This document shows positions 1 through 11,810 of a DNA stretch of 64,000 nt, one piece after another. Made by a program: the position numbers and the translations under genes. The notes below the pieces were generated by a model. The model ran no database searches and was not told the origin of the DNA. It worked only from the letters and a program-made list of their open reading frames with translations. Position 1 is the first letter of the stretch; each line of letters begins with the position of its first letter. The stretch comes from Antilocapra americana (lineage: Eukaryota; Chordata; Mammalia; Artiodactyla; Antilocapridae), in NCBI GenBank assembly GCA_007570785.1, contig ML660774.1, forward strand, positions 11,624,476-11,688,475, given 5' to 3'.

Positions 1-1158
1 GAGAGGGTTTTTTCCAGTCTAATACTATGGTAAATTACATTGATTCTTGATTATTAAAAAAGCTTGCCTACCTGGGGTAAATTAGGTTTTTATTTATTTT
101 TTTATTTAATTTTTATTTTATGTTAACATTGATAGAATTTTTAAAACAGAGAAATTAATTAAGCTGGGTTTGAGTTTAATCTACTTGACTGTTATCACAG
201 CACAGTGTATTAACTCATGAAAGACTTTTTTTCTAAGATTGTTCTCAAAAACTCAAAACTTAATTTTTCAGAGTGAAGTGATCTTGAAGTGGATAAAATT
301 CATAATGATCATTGGATTGCCAAGGTTAAATGCAATGTGCTCTATTCTTCAGTCTTCTTAAAAATGAGAAAATATTTGAAGTGTCTACTTTTCATGAGTT
401 GTTAGGCATCTCTGAACATACAATTTTTTCAGCCTAGGGCAAAGTATTTTGTGAGATTCTGTACATTTATACAACTCTCTTCCCGCCTCTATTTTGTGAG
501 AACACTGGCAGGGAACCAGTGTAAACCCATTCCCTTTTGGAGTCATTTTCCTCCAAGGAGGCTGAAGGAACACTGCTCTGGGTGATGCTGGTAGTCCACA
601 GAGGGTGACATAAAAAGATTAAACAATAATACCACCCATTAGCTACTGCTCCCAGAGAGATGCACAGGAAATATTCACTATCAAATTTCAGTTGAAACTC
701 AGAGCAAGAAATGACTGTTCTCATCAGAGGAGAATTAAAAGATTCCCCCAGGCCTCAGAGGCAATGAGGCTGACTGTACCACTGAGCAAGGTGCCAAAGT
801 GAGAAGGCAAACAATGAGCTTTCTGGCTAGAGACACCAAGCCCACAGCCATCAGCCGTTTTGTTAACCTGTAAATCAGGCTAAGCAGGCTGGATGGACCC
901 AAGGCTTTGGAAGAAATGGCGTGATCAAGACTTCATCTTTGAGGATATTAACCAAGCACCTAAGCAAAGACTAGGACTATTTGCCGTACAATGGCTAACA
1001 GTGCAGGATTTCAGAATAGGGAGGCAGGGTCTGAATATTTCCCATGCAATTTCTGAACTATGTCTCTTTCTATTTTCCTTCTGAGCCTCCTTCAGCTTTC
1101 TTGTTTGGGTCATTGTGAGGGGAGGTGCAAAAGGCAACTAGCACATTACTGGTGCATC

Positions 1159-1992
1159 AGTTCAGTTCAGTCGCTCAGTCATGTCCAACTCTTTGCGACC
1201 CCATGGACTGCAGCACACCAGGGCTCCCTGTTCATCACCAACTCCCGGAGTTTACTCAAACTCATGTCCATTGAGTCGGTGATGCCATCCAACCATCTCA
1301 TCCACTGTCTTCCCCTTCTCCTCCTGCCCTCCATCTTTCCCAGCATCAGGGTCTTTTCAAATGAGTCAGCTCTTCGCATCAGGTGGCCAAAGTATTGGAG
1401 TTTCAGCATCAGTCCTTCCAATGAGTATTCAGGACTGACCTCCTTTAAGGTGGACTGGTTGGATCTCCTTGCAGTCCAAGGGACTCTTAAGAGTCTTGTC
1501 CAGCACTGCAGTTCAAAAGCATCAATTCTTTGATACTCAGCTTTCTTTATAGTCCAACTCTCACATCCATACATGACTATTGGAAAAACCACAGCTTTGG
1601 CCAGACAGACCTTTCTTGGCAAAGTAATGTCTCTGCTTTTTAATATGCTGTCTAGGTTAGTCATAACTTTTCTTCCAAGGAGTCTTTTAATTTCATGGCT
1701 GCAGTCACCATCTGCAGTGATTTGGGAGCCCAAAAAAATAACAGTCACTGTTTCCATTGTTTCCCCATCTATTTGCCATGAAATGATGGGACTGGATGCC
1801 ATGAATTTAGTTTTCTGAATGTTGAGCTTTAAGCCAACTTTTTCACTCTCCTCTTTCACTTTCATCAAAAGGCTCTTTAATTCCTCTTCACTTTCTGCCA
1901 TAAGGGTGGAGTCATTTGCATATCTGAGGTTATTGATATTTCTCCTTGCAATCTTGAGTCCAGCTTGTGCTTCATCCAGCCCAGTATTTCTG
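1159..1992 (-). mobile_element. BovB (RTE) LINE, 5'-truncated 3' part, reverse-transcriptase C-terminal region
   Basis: The + strand opens with the inverted BovB 3' terminus (repeats of ttcag, then tcgctcag). A minus-strand frame of 281 codons (1179-2024) is open throughout. It carries the end of the RT palm and the thumb/C-terminal region ([29 protein letters not shown]). The RT active-site YADD is changed to YAND: the first aspartate codon is AAT on the minus strand (1914-1916), so the enzyme would be inactive. Endonuclease and most of RT are missing. BovB similarity stops near 1992, and the frame runs about 10 codons into unrelated DNA. This is a dead retrotransposon, not a host gene. Confidence 0.92.
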
Positions 1993-2405
1993 TCTGACAT
2001 AGTTGTAAAGGAGGAAGATGTCATTCACCACTGAAGTGACTTCTAGGGACAGCTTTTGCTCCATAGGGAGATGCTTTATGTTGCCCAAGACTTTACTGGT
2101 TTGTATGTGGTAAGAGTAGGGGCCGGTGTTGACTTGCTCTGCATGTTGCAGAAGCAGAACTTGGAGTTCCCAAGCCAAACTGGGTAGAAAGGAGTAGAGA
2201 AGTGAATGTAATCAAGAAAATCAGAAGTAAGAAGCAAGGCTGTTTGAAGGGCCACTGAGAACCCCTGGGGTGAATGCACGGGCACTTCAACAGCAGGAAT
2301 GCCTAATGTTTTAAGTGAAAATTTCATAAACCTTCCCCATATATTGCACAGGTATGCAAAATTGGAACTTCCTTCATTTCTCTATAAGAACTAAATTTTG
2401 TGTGC

Positions 2406-2697
2406 CCCTTTTTAATGAGCTGCTAAGTGGCTTCAGTCGTGTACGACTCTGTGCGACCCCATAGACGGCAGCCCATCAGGCTCCACTGTCCCTGGGATTT
2501 TCCAGGCAAGAACACTGGAGTGGGCTGCCATTTCCGTCTCCAAGGCATGAAAGTGAAAAGTGAAAGTGAAGTCACTCAGTCATGGCCGACTCTCAGGGAC
2601 CCCATGGACTGCAGCCTACCAGGCTCCTCCATCCATGGGATTCTCCAGGCAAGAGTACTGGAGTGGGGTGCCATTGCCTTCTCCCTTTTTAATGAGC
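2406..2697 (-). mobile_element. Bov-A2 SINE (dimer) with 15-base target duplication
   Basis: Two Bov-A units lie in tandem, each with the inverted signature tccgactct...gaccccat...ccaggcaaga, joined by a gaaagtgaaaagtgaaag linker. A perfect duplication, ccctttttaatgagc, flanks it at 2406-2420 and 2683-2697, so the element itself is 2421-2682. The dimeric form without a tRNA head is what defines Bov-A2. The intact duplication suggests a fairly young insertion. Confidence 0.93.
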
Positions 2698-2774
2698 AGT
2701 GACAAAAATAATCTGTCAGAGTTAGCTCAGTTAGGGTACAACTTCGTAGATGGTGGCGATCACTTCAATCATTT

Positions 2775-2996
2775 CTTGCATGCAAAGTTGCTTCAGATGT
2801 ATCCAACTCTTTGCAACCCTATGGACTGTAAACTGCCAGGCTTCTCTGTCCATGGGATTTCCCAGGCAAGAATTATGGAGTGGGGGTTTTTCGTGCTCTC
2901 CTCCAGGGGATCTTCCTGACCCAGGGATCGAACCCGTGTCTCTTATATGTCTCCTGCACTGGGAGGCAGGTTCTTCACCACTAGTGCCACCTGAGA
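2775..2996 (-). mobile_element. Bov-tA SINE
   Basis: Inverted Bov-A tail followed by a tRNA-derived head, seen as ggatcgaacc (inverse of the Pol III B box ggttcgatcc) and gccacctgag (inverse of the A-box region). Several indels, including near 2895, indicate some age. No clear target duplication was found. Confidence 0.88.
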
Positions 2997-4224
2997 TTCT
3001 GCCCTCAATCACTGCCTATGCTTCCTCAACTCTTTTCCTCCTTTCTGCCCAGGCAGTGACCCGAGTTCTGGAATGAAGAGACTTTAACAATCATCCAGAT
3101 CAGGAGGAGAGCATGCTGGGTCCTCAGTCAGTCTGTGTCCATCTCTGAAATGATGCTGAGCTGCACCCTCTCCCATCAGCCTCTGGATGTACCTGCCTAT
3201 GCTCAAGTGACCACTGTTCTCCCACTAAGCCTCCTGATGGTCTGTTCCTCACAGGCCACTCTGGGTCCTGCTCAGTGGGGTAGAGATCCCAGACTCCTTC
3301 ACATGCCCTGGGCTGGTGTCATCCTCACCCTGCTCTCAGGGGCTGTCGTCGTTTTCTATTTCTGTCCCCATACTGCTCCTAGGCCAGCTGCCTGGGCAGA
3401 TCTCAGATTTTGCTGATGCTGCTTTCTCTAAGGGACTCTCCGGCTTCCCAGGCTTTGCTTTGAGAGGGAAGAGCTAGTCGTTTCTCTAAACCCATCTTGG
3501 GTTCTCTAAACCCATCTTCGATTTCCAGTTGTCTTCACTGCATGGACTCAGCCTAGGCGGGAAGTGGCACACCAAAGACTCACAGACTCACCCTCCGCCT
3601 CTTCATTCCCCTTTGTAGTGCTTTCCCATGACAGGAAGTCTTTCATCCTCTTGTGTGGCTGAATAGGGACTCTTCATCCTTCTCTTCGCCATATATTGTT
3701 TGAGGGTAAACTTTATGTTTTTCTCCCTCAGGCTTTGGATGTTGATCATTAAAGCTCAGTTTTTGGAACAGAGAAATCATTTTTTTTCCAGGTATTGTGG
3801 TTCTCAGCTCAAGTTGCTGCTACTCAAGGGCTTTTGGGGTCTAATTTTTATCTGACCTCCTCTGAAGGTCATGTGAAAGGTCCTTGAGTAGTGGGAGAAA
3901 AGATGATGGTGAAAGAAAATGTAAGGAAATAATTCATATCTCAAGTATGAATATGAATAATTCATGACTCAAATATTGTTCACTACATTGAAATGTGTTT
4001 TCAGATTGGTAGTACCATGCTGGGTGATGTGCCATAAGCAACCCTAAAAATTAAAAATATATATCCTCACTATTGTTATATATCATCTCTGGTCTAAGAT
4101 GTTTTATGAAGAAATAGAGAAAAAAACCGAGTTACAAGTCTAAGATAACAAGCCATGAGACAGAGGCAACAGGATCCTAAAGCCCATGTTGATATTCCTA
4201 CTCATGTAAAAACTTGCAGAAAAA

Positions 4225-4855
4225 TCGAAAAAGACACACGTATCCCCTGTTCACTGCAGCACTATTTACAATAGCTAGAACATGAAAGCAACTTAGATGT
4301 CCATCACCAGATGAATGGATAAAGAGGTTGTGGTACATATACACAGTGGAATATTACTCAGCCATAAAAAGGAATGCATCTGAATCAGTTCTAATGGGGT
4401 GGATGAACCTAGAACCTTTTATACAGAGTGAAGTGGGTCAGAAAGAGAAAGATAAATATCATATTCTAACGCATATATATGGAATCTAGAAAAATGGTAC
4501 TGAAGAATTTATTTACAGGGCAGCAATGGAGAAACAGACATAGAGAATAGACTTACAGACATGGGGAGAGGGGAGGAGAGGGTGAAATGTGTGGAAAGAG
4601 TAACATGGAAACTTACATTGCCACGTGTAAAATAGATAGCCAATGGGAATTTGCTGCATGGCTCAGGAAACTCAAACAGGGGCTCTGTATCAACCTAGGG
4701 GGGGGGGATGGGGGAGCGGGGGGGGGGGGGAGGTTCCAATGGGAGGGGCTGTATGTATACCTATGGCAGAGTCATGTTGAGGTTTGACAGAAAACAACAA
4801 AATTTGGTAAAGCAATTATCCTTCAGTAAAAAATAAATAAATTTAAAATAAAAAA
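4225..4855 (+). mobile_element. L1 LINE 3' end
   Basis: This is the very common L1 3' segment in sense orientation: actatttacaatagc, then a match to the C-terminal ORF2 coding end, then a G-rich 3' UTR and an A-rich tail (4830-4855). The polypurine tract of ruminant L1 is expanded at 4696-4735 into G runs of 10 or more. It is heavily 5'-truncated. Confidence 0.85.
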
Positions 4856-5339
4856 ATCTGCAGAAATGTGGGCTTGCATGGGGCCTGGACTGTGGGTTCC
4901 AGCGAATTTGATCTTAGAGAGTGAGCATATCCCAGCTGACATCTGGGTAAAAGAGGAAACGGTCAATAAAGTTTAGCTAATTACGGTAGTGGTGGAAGTA
5001 CAAATCGCAGTGCTGGGAAGGTTCTTGAAGAAGCTGTTACACCGTGCCAACTGGGGGGGTGGGGGTGGAGAACAACACAGTGCAAGGCCAGTGTGGGGGC
5101 ATCTCCCTGGCAACTCTTGCCCTAGGTGAGAGAAGCTGAGATTGAGCCCCTAACCCACCTTCGACCTCCTACAGATCATTACCTACGACATAAAACAGTG
5201 CTTCAGATGACCTCAGTGTGGTCATTGATCAATGTCTGGTTTGCTGACCTTGCAAGCAGGTGCAGTCTCTGAGCATCTTTTGAGTTGCTATGGTTAAGTA
5301 CCTTTGGATCCTCTGTAAGAGGATAAGTATAATCATGGT

Positions 5340-5975
5340 TCTTCAGATAAACAGAATCAATAGGAGATTATATATAGTAAATGTATAGAAGATAATCATA
5401 CATATATAGTTAATGTATAGAGGATATCACAGGATATATACACACACGCACACATAGTTATATGTTACTTTTGTAATCCTAATATCTTATATATGTTCTA
5501 TTATCCTCTACCCTATTATCCTATTAAAATATCCTATTATCCTATATGTACTGTCTATATCAATTTCATATCTATAGCTGTGGTATCTCTGTATTTAGGT
5601 CTAGATTTATTTTGAGGAATTGGCTCATGTGATTGTGGGGCTAGGAGTCCAGAATCTGCAGGGCAGGCCAGCAGTCCTTAAATTCCAGCAGGAGTCGTTG
5701 CAGTCTTGAGTTCAAAGGCAGCCTGGAGACAGAATTTTTTGCTCTTTAGGGACCTCAATCTTTCCTCTTAAGGCTTTCAATTAACTAGATGGAGCCCACC
5801 CACATTATGGAAGGTAATCTGCTTCTCTCAAAGTCTACTGAATTAGATGTTAATCATAGCTAAAAAAAAAAAAAGTTGCCTTCAAGGCAACAAGTAGACT
5901 GCTGTTTGACCCCACAACTGGATAACTTAGCCTGGTCAAGCAGACACATAAAGTTAGCCACCAAAATAAGGGGTG
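5340..5975. repeat. Ancient mammalian interspersed repeat, family not assigned
   Basis: It contains the widespread mammalian motifs aaacagaatcaataggag and aggaattggctcatgtgatt, followed by the cttcaa...cccacccacattatgg...taatctgctt block and gacacataaa near the end. I know this as a common old repeat but will not name the family from memory. A TA/CA-rich patch lies at 5385-5460 and an A13 run near 5861. Confidence 0.5.
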
Positions 5976-6056
5976 TTGCTTTTATTTTCTTTAGAGGCAA
6001 GGACAGCAGAAATCATGACTGACATATTATTTCATCAGCCAGGTTTAAGTACCAGT

Positions 6057-6292
6057 GGAAAGATGCATGCATGCATGCTCAGTCACTCAGTCGTGTCCGA
6101 CTCTTTGTGACCCCATGGACTGTAGCCCACCAGCCTCCTCTGTCCATGGGATTCTCCCGGCAAGAACACTGGAGCAGGTTGCCATTTCCTCCTCCAGGGG
6201 GTCTCCCTGACCCAGGGATAGGATGTGCATCTCCTTCATTGGCAGACAGATTCTTTGCTACTGCACCACCTGTGAAGCCCAGAGGAAAGATG
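6057..6292 (-). mobile_element. Bov-tA SINE with 9-base target duplication
   Basis: Inverted Bov-A tail with a tgcatgcatgc microsatellite-like end, then an inverted tRNA head whose B-box region is degraded (cagggataggatg). ggaaagatg occurs at 6057-6065 and 6284-6292, giving an element of about 6066-6283. Confidence 0.9.
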
Positions 6293-7044
6293 GATGAGCC
6301 GCAAACTAAAGGAGTCCATGAGAAATTCTGTGGACTCCGGACTCAAGCAGAGCTGCTTTGCAATTCAGAAAAACAGTGACCCAGAACTGGGGAGAGAGGC
6401 ATCCTGACCACCTCTGTGGGAAACCCAGCAAGGCCCCTGCGCTTCCTAATGGTGAGCCTGGAAATTAATCCCTTGGCATGTGTATTAACCTTCTCACGGA
6501 CAGCTCCAGTAGCAATGGCAATAAAGAGGTATCTCCCAGGTGGGGTGTTCATAAGACTGTCAGGAGTGGAGCTTGAGGGGAACAGGTGTGCCTGGGTGTA
6601 TCCAGCACACCTTTAGGAATGTCTAGACACGCCTGGGGGGAACAATGCTGGAGACAGGAATTTCTGTCTGGGCAAATGGAGACATGAGCCAGTGGAAGTC
6701 ATATCCACGGGCTAGAAAGACCCAGAGACTTCTGACTTACACTCCTCTTACTTTATAGACTGAGAATTCAATTAGTCAATTGTTTGTGAATTTCATAGGC
6801 AGTCTTACAGGTATTGCTATCTGTACTTTTCTACAAACTGTTTGAACTCCACCTGATCTTTAAAGTCAAGAGTCCAGGGCTCAGAATGAGCAAAAACATG
6901 CTTAAGGCCTACCATATAGATGTGGAGATGAGTGTGTTAATGTTGCACGAACTCTGGTCTTTGGTCAAACTGATGGAGCTGTTCTGAGGGTCAGTTGACT
7001 TAGCTTAATTGACTTAAAGCAGTAAGCTACCTAGTTGATAAGCA

Positions 7045-7218
7045 AGAGCACAAGATACAGTGTAAAAGAACCATGAATTCAAATTCCTATATCACCTTGA
7101 CACCTCTGGGATCTGGGTTAGTTATTTCATGTTTAAAATCTTCATTTCGTCTTCTCCTTATGGGCTTGTTATGAGCTTTAGCACATAGTAAGGACTCGAC
7201 AAATAGTAGTCGTTAACG
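7045..7218 (+). repeat. MIR SINE relic
   Basis: Weak but ordered similarity to MIR in sense orientation: agagcacaag, gaattcaaattcct, gttagttatttca and, at the end, agcacatagtaaggactcgacaaata, which resembles the usual MIR terminus (cacatagtaagcgctcaataaat). Strongly diverged. Confidence 0.5.
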
Positions 7219-7382
7219 TCACTATTAGACAATTTCATTCATTCCATCTACCACCCTTTCCATTATTTCCCCTTAAGCTTCAACTGACATCTGTTAAAGT
7301 AAGTGGTAAGTATCTACTGTGATTCTTAACTCAGGTGGGCATTTGGAATGACAGGGTATTTGTAAATATTGTTGAGGAGGGG

Positions 7383-7691
7383 CACCGTTTTTGTTTTTGG
7401 CTGTGCTGGGTCTTTAGTTGTGGTGCCTGGGCTTGTCACTGCAGTGGCTTCTCTTGCTGCTGAGCCCGGGCTCCAGGGCACAGTGGGCTTTTTCAGTAGT
7501 TGTAGCACATGGGCTCAGCACTTGCAGCTTCCAGGCTCTAGAGCACAGACTCAGTAGCTGTGGTACATGGGCTTAGCTGCTCTGCGGCATGTGGGATCTT
7601 CCCGGACCAGGGATGGAACCCATGACTTTTGCATTGGCAGGTGATTATTCACGACTGAGCCACCAGGGAAGCCTCAGGGACACCATTTTTG
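7383..7691 (-). mobile_element. CHR-type tRNA-derived SINE
   Basis: The + strand runs from a T-rich start (inverse of the A tail) through ttggctgtgctggg, gctctagagcaca and gcatgtgggatctt to gatggaaccc (inverse B box) and gccaccagggaagcc. The flanks carry caccgtttttg (7383-7393) and caccatttttg (7681-7691), a target duplication with one mismatch. CHR SINEs are restricted to Cetartiodactyla. Confidence 0.88.
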
Positions 7692-7959
7692 AATGTCACA
7701 ATGAGTGGGGTGTTCCATGAGTATTTAGTGCCCAGAGATCAAGGATAACAGATGGTCTGTGGGTCAGATTTGCACTATGAATTAATTGTCCCACCCCCAA
7801 ACACCATTAGTGCCTGTTAGTGAGAACTGTTGTGTTTTCCTTTCTGCCTGTTTTGAGTTAGAAATGAGAAGTGAAGTGGAGGAGGACCTGGGCCCAGGAG
7901 GAGGGATTTTAGAGGGCTTACAGGTGACAGGCAATATTCCAGTTGCTTTGAATTCACTA

Positions 7960-8120
7960 TGCCTGGATTCCTCATAACAATCCAGTCATGAATCTCCATT
8001 TTACAGGTGAGGAAACTGAGGCACAGAGAAGTTAAGAACTTCCCAGGCTTAGGCCCTGCGTAAGTGGGAGAGCCTGAATTCAAGCCCAGGCAGTCTGGCC
8101 CTAGAGGCCGATGCTCTTAT
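7960..8120 (-). repeat. MIR SINE
   Basis: Inverse MIR: cattttacaggtgaggaaac, tgaggcacagagaagttaag, then gaattcaagcccaggcagtctggc and gatgctctta. The core is unusually well kept for a repeat predating the placental radiation. Confidence 0.82.
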
Positions 8121-8320
8121 GTCAATCAGCTTCTCGCATTTGAGAACCCTGCTTATTGGAGAGCTCCATCAGCTATTGTGAATAGACCATTTTCCCTAAA
8201 TTCTATGGTTTTTTTTTTGAAATAGCCCTTCAATTAGTATGTATGGTAAGTAATAATGCAAACACAGCTTCTATGGATCAATTACAAACTCTTTTTTCTG
8301 AATACCTAACTCATGTTGAG

Positions 8321-8536
8321 GGTTTCCCTGGTGGCTCAGATGGTAAAGAATCTGCCTGCAATGCGGGAGACCTGGGTTCGATCCCTGGGTTGGGAAGATC
8401 CCCTGGAGGAGGGCACAGCAACCCACTCCAGTATTCTTGCCTGGAGAATCCCCTGGACAGAGGAGCCTGGCGGGCTACAGTCCATGGGGTCACAAAGAGT
8501 TGGACACGACCGAGTGACTAAGTGCAGCACAGCACG
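8321..8536 (+). mobile_element. Bov-tA SINE
   Basis: Near-intact copy: head ttccctggtggctcagatgg (A box), ggttcgatccc (B box, 8376-8386), then the Bov-A body ending ggacacgaccgagtgac and a gcagcacagcac tail. It retains a plausible internal Pol III promoter. No clean target duplication was seen. Confidence 0.95.
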
Positions 8537-8674
8537 ACTGATGCTGGTCATTCATACTGGAAGAGGATCATCTGTTACTACCCCTGCCCCCATGTAGAAC
8601 TCAGGTATCATGGACTCAAATGTTATTCCCTGCTTAAATGTAATGCATTTGAATCATCGCAAAGCCTTCTCCCC

Positions 8675-8750
8675 TGCAAGCTGGTCCATGGACAAATTAT
8701 TTTCCCTAAAACGGGACCCTGGTGCCAAAAAGGTTGGGGACCTACTGCAG
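8675..8750. repeat. hAT-type DNA transposon terminal fragment
   Basis: The stretch ccctggtgccaaaaaggttg, gggacctactgcag resembles a widespread mammalian nonautonomous DNA-transposon terminus, preceded by the usual tggtccatggacaaatt block. The other terminus is absent, so this is a fragment. Confidence 0.45.
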
Positions 8751-10169
8751 TAGAGTGTAAGTAGTAGGATGATTAGCACCATTGTTTGCAGAACCTTCTG
8801 AGGAATGACCCAGAAATGTTGTCATCATTTGTGAAATCTGAGCACTAAACTTCTTACAGCATGACTTTTGGACTATCATTCATTCATAAGCTGGTGATTA
8901 TTCACGCAGACTCTGAAAAGTGACCAAGTGGTCAGGAACAAAATACTGAAAATAAACGTGATGGGTTTAATGGACAGCTGACCGGGTTCCTCTGTCTGCT
9001 CTGTTCAAGCTCTTGAATCAAGTCTTTACAATGGCAAGATAGCCAATCATATCCGCCAAATCTGAAGGCAAACATAGGTGCTTCTCGGCAAGTTGGATCC
9101 AGGTCAGATCCTTGTTAGTTCAGCATCTCACATGAACCTTGTTCACCATTTTTATTTACAAAAATATTTTCTCTGCCAAAGAAGAGATGGAAAAATTTCC
9201 TTGCAGGGCCAGCATTCAAAATTACTCATTATCTCCACAAGAAACCTCCATGTAACCCAAGAACAACTCTTTATCTGTTTATTAAAAATCTCAAGTTGTC
9301 CTGGCTACAAGATCTATGTTCATATGCATTTCGTCAGTATTTAGCATCTGCATCTAAATTTTAAAAAGAGGGGGATTAAGGTTTTATTAATTATGTATGA
9401 CCCAAACACCAGAGACGCATCTCAGATTTTTACTAAAAGTTAAAGATCAGTTCAGTAATTTTTATAGAACATTGGCTTTGAAGCACCACAGAACCTTCCT
9501 CAAAGCTGGATTGTACTTCATAGAAAAATCTTCGGGTGTTTTTTTTTTTAATTTGGTTGTAAAAATATCATTGCCAAAATCCTGACAGCTCAAGAGGGAG
9601 TGCCCTCCTCTTTTCTTTTTCCAGCTATTGATGCACATTTGGGATACTGTTTTTATTATTTCCTCATGGAAAATAAGCCCAATTTTATGCTTGAAAAATG
9701 ATTACTTTTCAGAAAGATTATATTTGACTTGAAATTTTAGGAAGTACACACTTAAAAGGTCTTCTAACTCTTCAGTAGTTTTTTAAAAGAGAATAAACTA
9801 AAATTTTCTCCACAAAAAAATTTGCTTTGACTCTCGACACTATGACATGCTTATTATTACTTGTTTTTATTTGAAATGACATTTTAAAGGACACATTCTT
9901 TGCAATTATTAAAACATGTAATATAAATATTTGTAAACTAAAAACAACCAAAATTATAATCACCCACAAATCCACCACCCAGATTTAATTGTTATGCATA
10001 TACTTTTTCTTATTACTTTCACACATACTCACGGACTCACTTTTTTGAACTTGTTTTTGGCTATTAAAGACAACAAAGATTTTAAAATCTGGTAAATAAA
10101 ATTTCTGATTCAAGCGCTTCAGGATGTCAGGAAGCTCTCCTCCACATGGTGAGTCAGGGTCTCAGATTC

Positions 10170-10378
10170 TTTCTTTTAAACTTTTTATTTTATTTTGGAG
10201 GATAGCCAATTAACAAGGTTGTAATGGTTTCAGGTGGACTGCAAAGGGACTCAGCCATACATATACAGGTATCCATTCACCCCAAACCCCTCTCCCATCC
10301 AGGCTGCCACATAACACTGAGCAGAGTTCCCTGTGCTGGACAGTAGGTCCTTGTGGGTTATCCATTCACACATACTCG
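10170..10378 (-). mobile_element. Ruminant L1 3' end (short, 5'-truncated)
   Basis: Inverse of the bovine-type L1 3' UTR: tttttattttattttggagg, gccaattaacaaggttgtaa, then acccctctcccatccaggct and agttccctgtgctgga. Only about 200 bases of the 3' end remain. It begins with the inverse of the A-rich tail. Confidence 0.75.
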
Positions 10379-10755
10379 TTTTGAAAAACAACTCAGATCA
10401 CACTGTATATACAGTTTAGTACCTGGCTTTTTGGCTTAAAATTTTGTTATGAGCATCTTTCTATGTCATTAAATGTCCTTAGGGAAAAAGCTTTCAACTC
10501 ATATAGTATTTCATATAGAGTCACACCACATTTTATTTAAAAATTCTATTTATTTTTGATCTATGTTTCTAATGCCCTGTTTCACTAATCAAAATGTCAG
10601 GGAAGTCTTGAGTGGACTGGAACTGGGGCTCAGATGCTTCCAGATTGTTGGCAGGTAGAAAGAATCCTGGCCTCATAGGGCTCTGTTGGAATTACTGCAA
10701 ATACTTTCATATAAGCTGATGAACCTACTGAACTTACAGAAATTTGAACTGTGCA

Positions 10756-11810
10756 CAGTTCAGTTCAGTCGCTCAGTTGTGACCGACTCTTTGCAACCCC
10801 ATGAACTGCAGCACGCTAGGCCTCCCTGTCCATCACTAACTCCCAGAGTCCACCCAAACCCATGTCCATCAAGTCGGTGATGCCATCCGGCCATCTCATC
10901 CTCTGTCGTCCCCTTCTCCTCCTGCCACAAATCCTTCCCAGCATCAGGGTCTTTTCCAATGAGTCAACTCTTTGCATGAGGTGGCCAAAGTATTGGAGTT
11001 TCAGCTTCAACATCAGTCCTTCCAATGAACACCCAGGACTGATCTCCTTTAGGATGGACTGGTTGGATCTCCTTGCAGTCCAAGAGACTCTCAAGAGCCT
11101 TCTCCAACACCACAGTTCAAAAGCATCAATTATTGGGCCCTCAGCCTTTTTCACTGTCCAACTCTCACATCCATACATGACTACTGGAAAAACCATAGCT
11201 TTGACTATACCGACCTTTGTTGGCAAAGTAATGTCTCTGCTTTTCAATATGCTATCCAGGTTGACCATAACTTTCCTTCCAAGGAGTAGGCATCTTTGGA
11301 TTTCATGGCTGCAATCACCATCTGCAGTGATTTTGGAGCCCTAAAAAATAAAGTCTGAGACTGTTTCCATTGTTTCCCCATCTATTTGCCATGAAGTGAT
11401 GGGACCAGATGCCATGATCTTAGTTTTCTTACTGTTAAGCCTTAAGCCAACTTTTTCACTCTTCTCTTTCACTTTCATCAAGAGGCTCTTTAGTCCTCCT
11501 CATTTTCTGCCATAAGGGTGGTGTCATCTGCATATCTGAGGTTATTGATATTTCTCCCGGCAGTCTTGATTCCAGCTTGTGCTTCTTCCAGCCCAGCGTT
11601 TCTCATGATGTACTCTGCATATAAGTTAAATAAGCAGGGTGACAATATACAGCCTTGACATACTCCTTTTCCTATTTGGAACCAGTCTGTTGTTTCATGT
11701 CCAGTTCTAACTGTTGCTTCCTGACCTGCATACAGGTTTCTCAAGAGACAGGTCAGATGGTCTGGTATTCCCATCTCTTTCAGAATTTTCCACAGCAGAG
11801 ATACTTGCAA
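10756..11810 (-). mobile_element. BovB LINE 3' part with RT palm, frame broken
   Basis: Longest BovB copy in the window. On the minus strand, frames at 11490-11846 and 10816-11268 carry adjacent RT segments: LLRNLYAGQEATVRTG, the GKGVCQGCILSPCLFNLY block, the intact YADD active site (codons for the two aspartates at 11523-11528), then the thumb and C-terminal region. They are separated by stops and frameshifts between 11268 and 11490. The copy is 5'-truncated just upstream of the palm, lacks the endonuclease, and cannot make protein. Confidence 0.92.

Noticed and set aside
3135..3416. 93-codon plus frame in the upstream flank
   Set aside because: No similarity that I can recognise and no splice or polyadenylation context.
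8321..8395. tRNA genes suggested by A and B boxes in SINE heads (here and in other Bov-tA and CHR copies)
   Set aside because: These are tRNA-derived SINE promoters; the cloverleaf, anticodon loop and 3' terminus are not those of a working tRNA.
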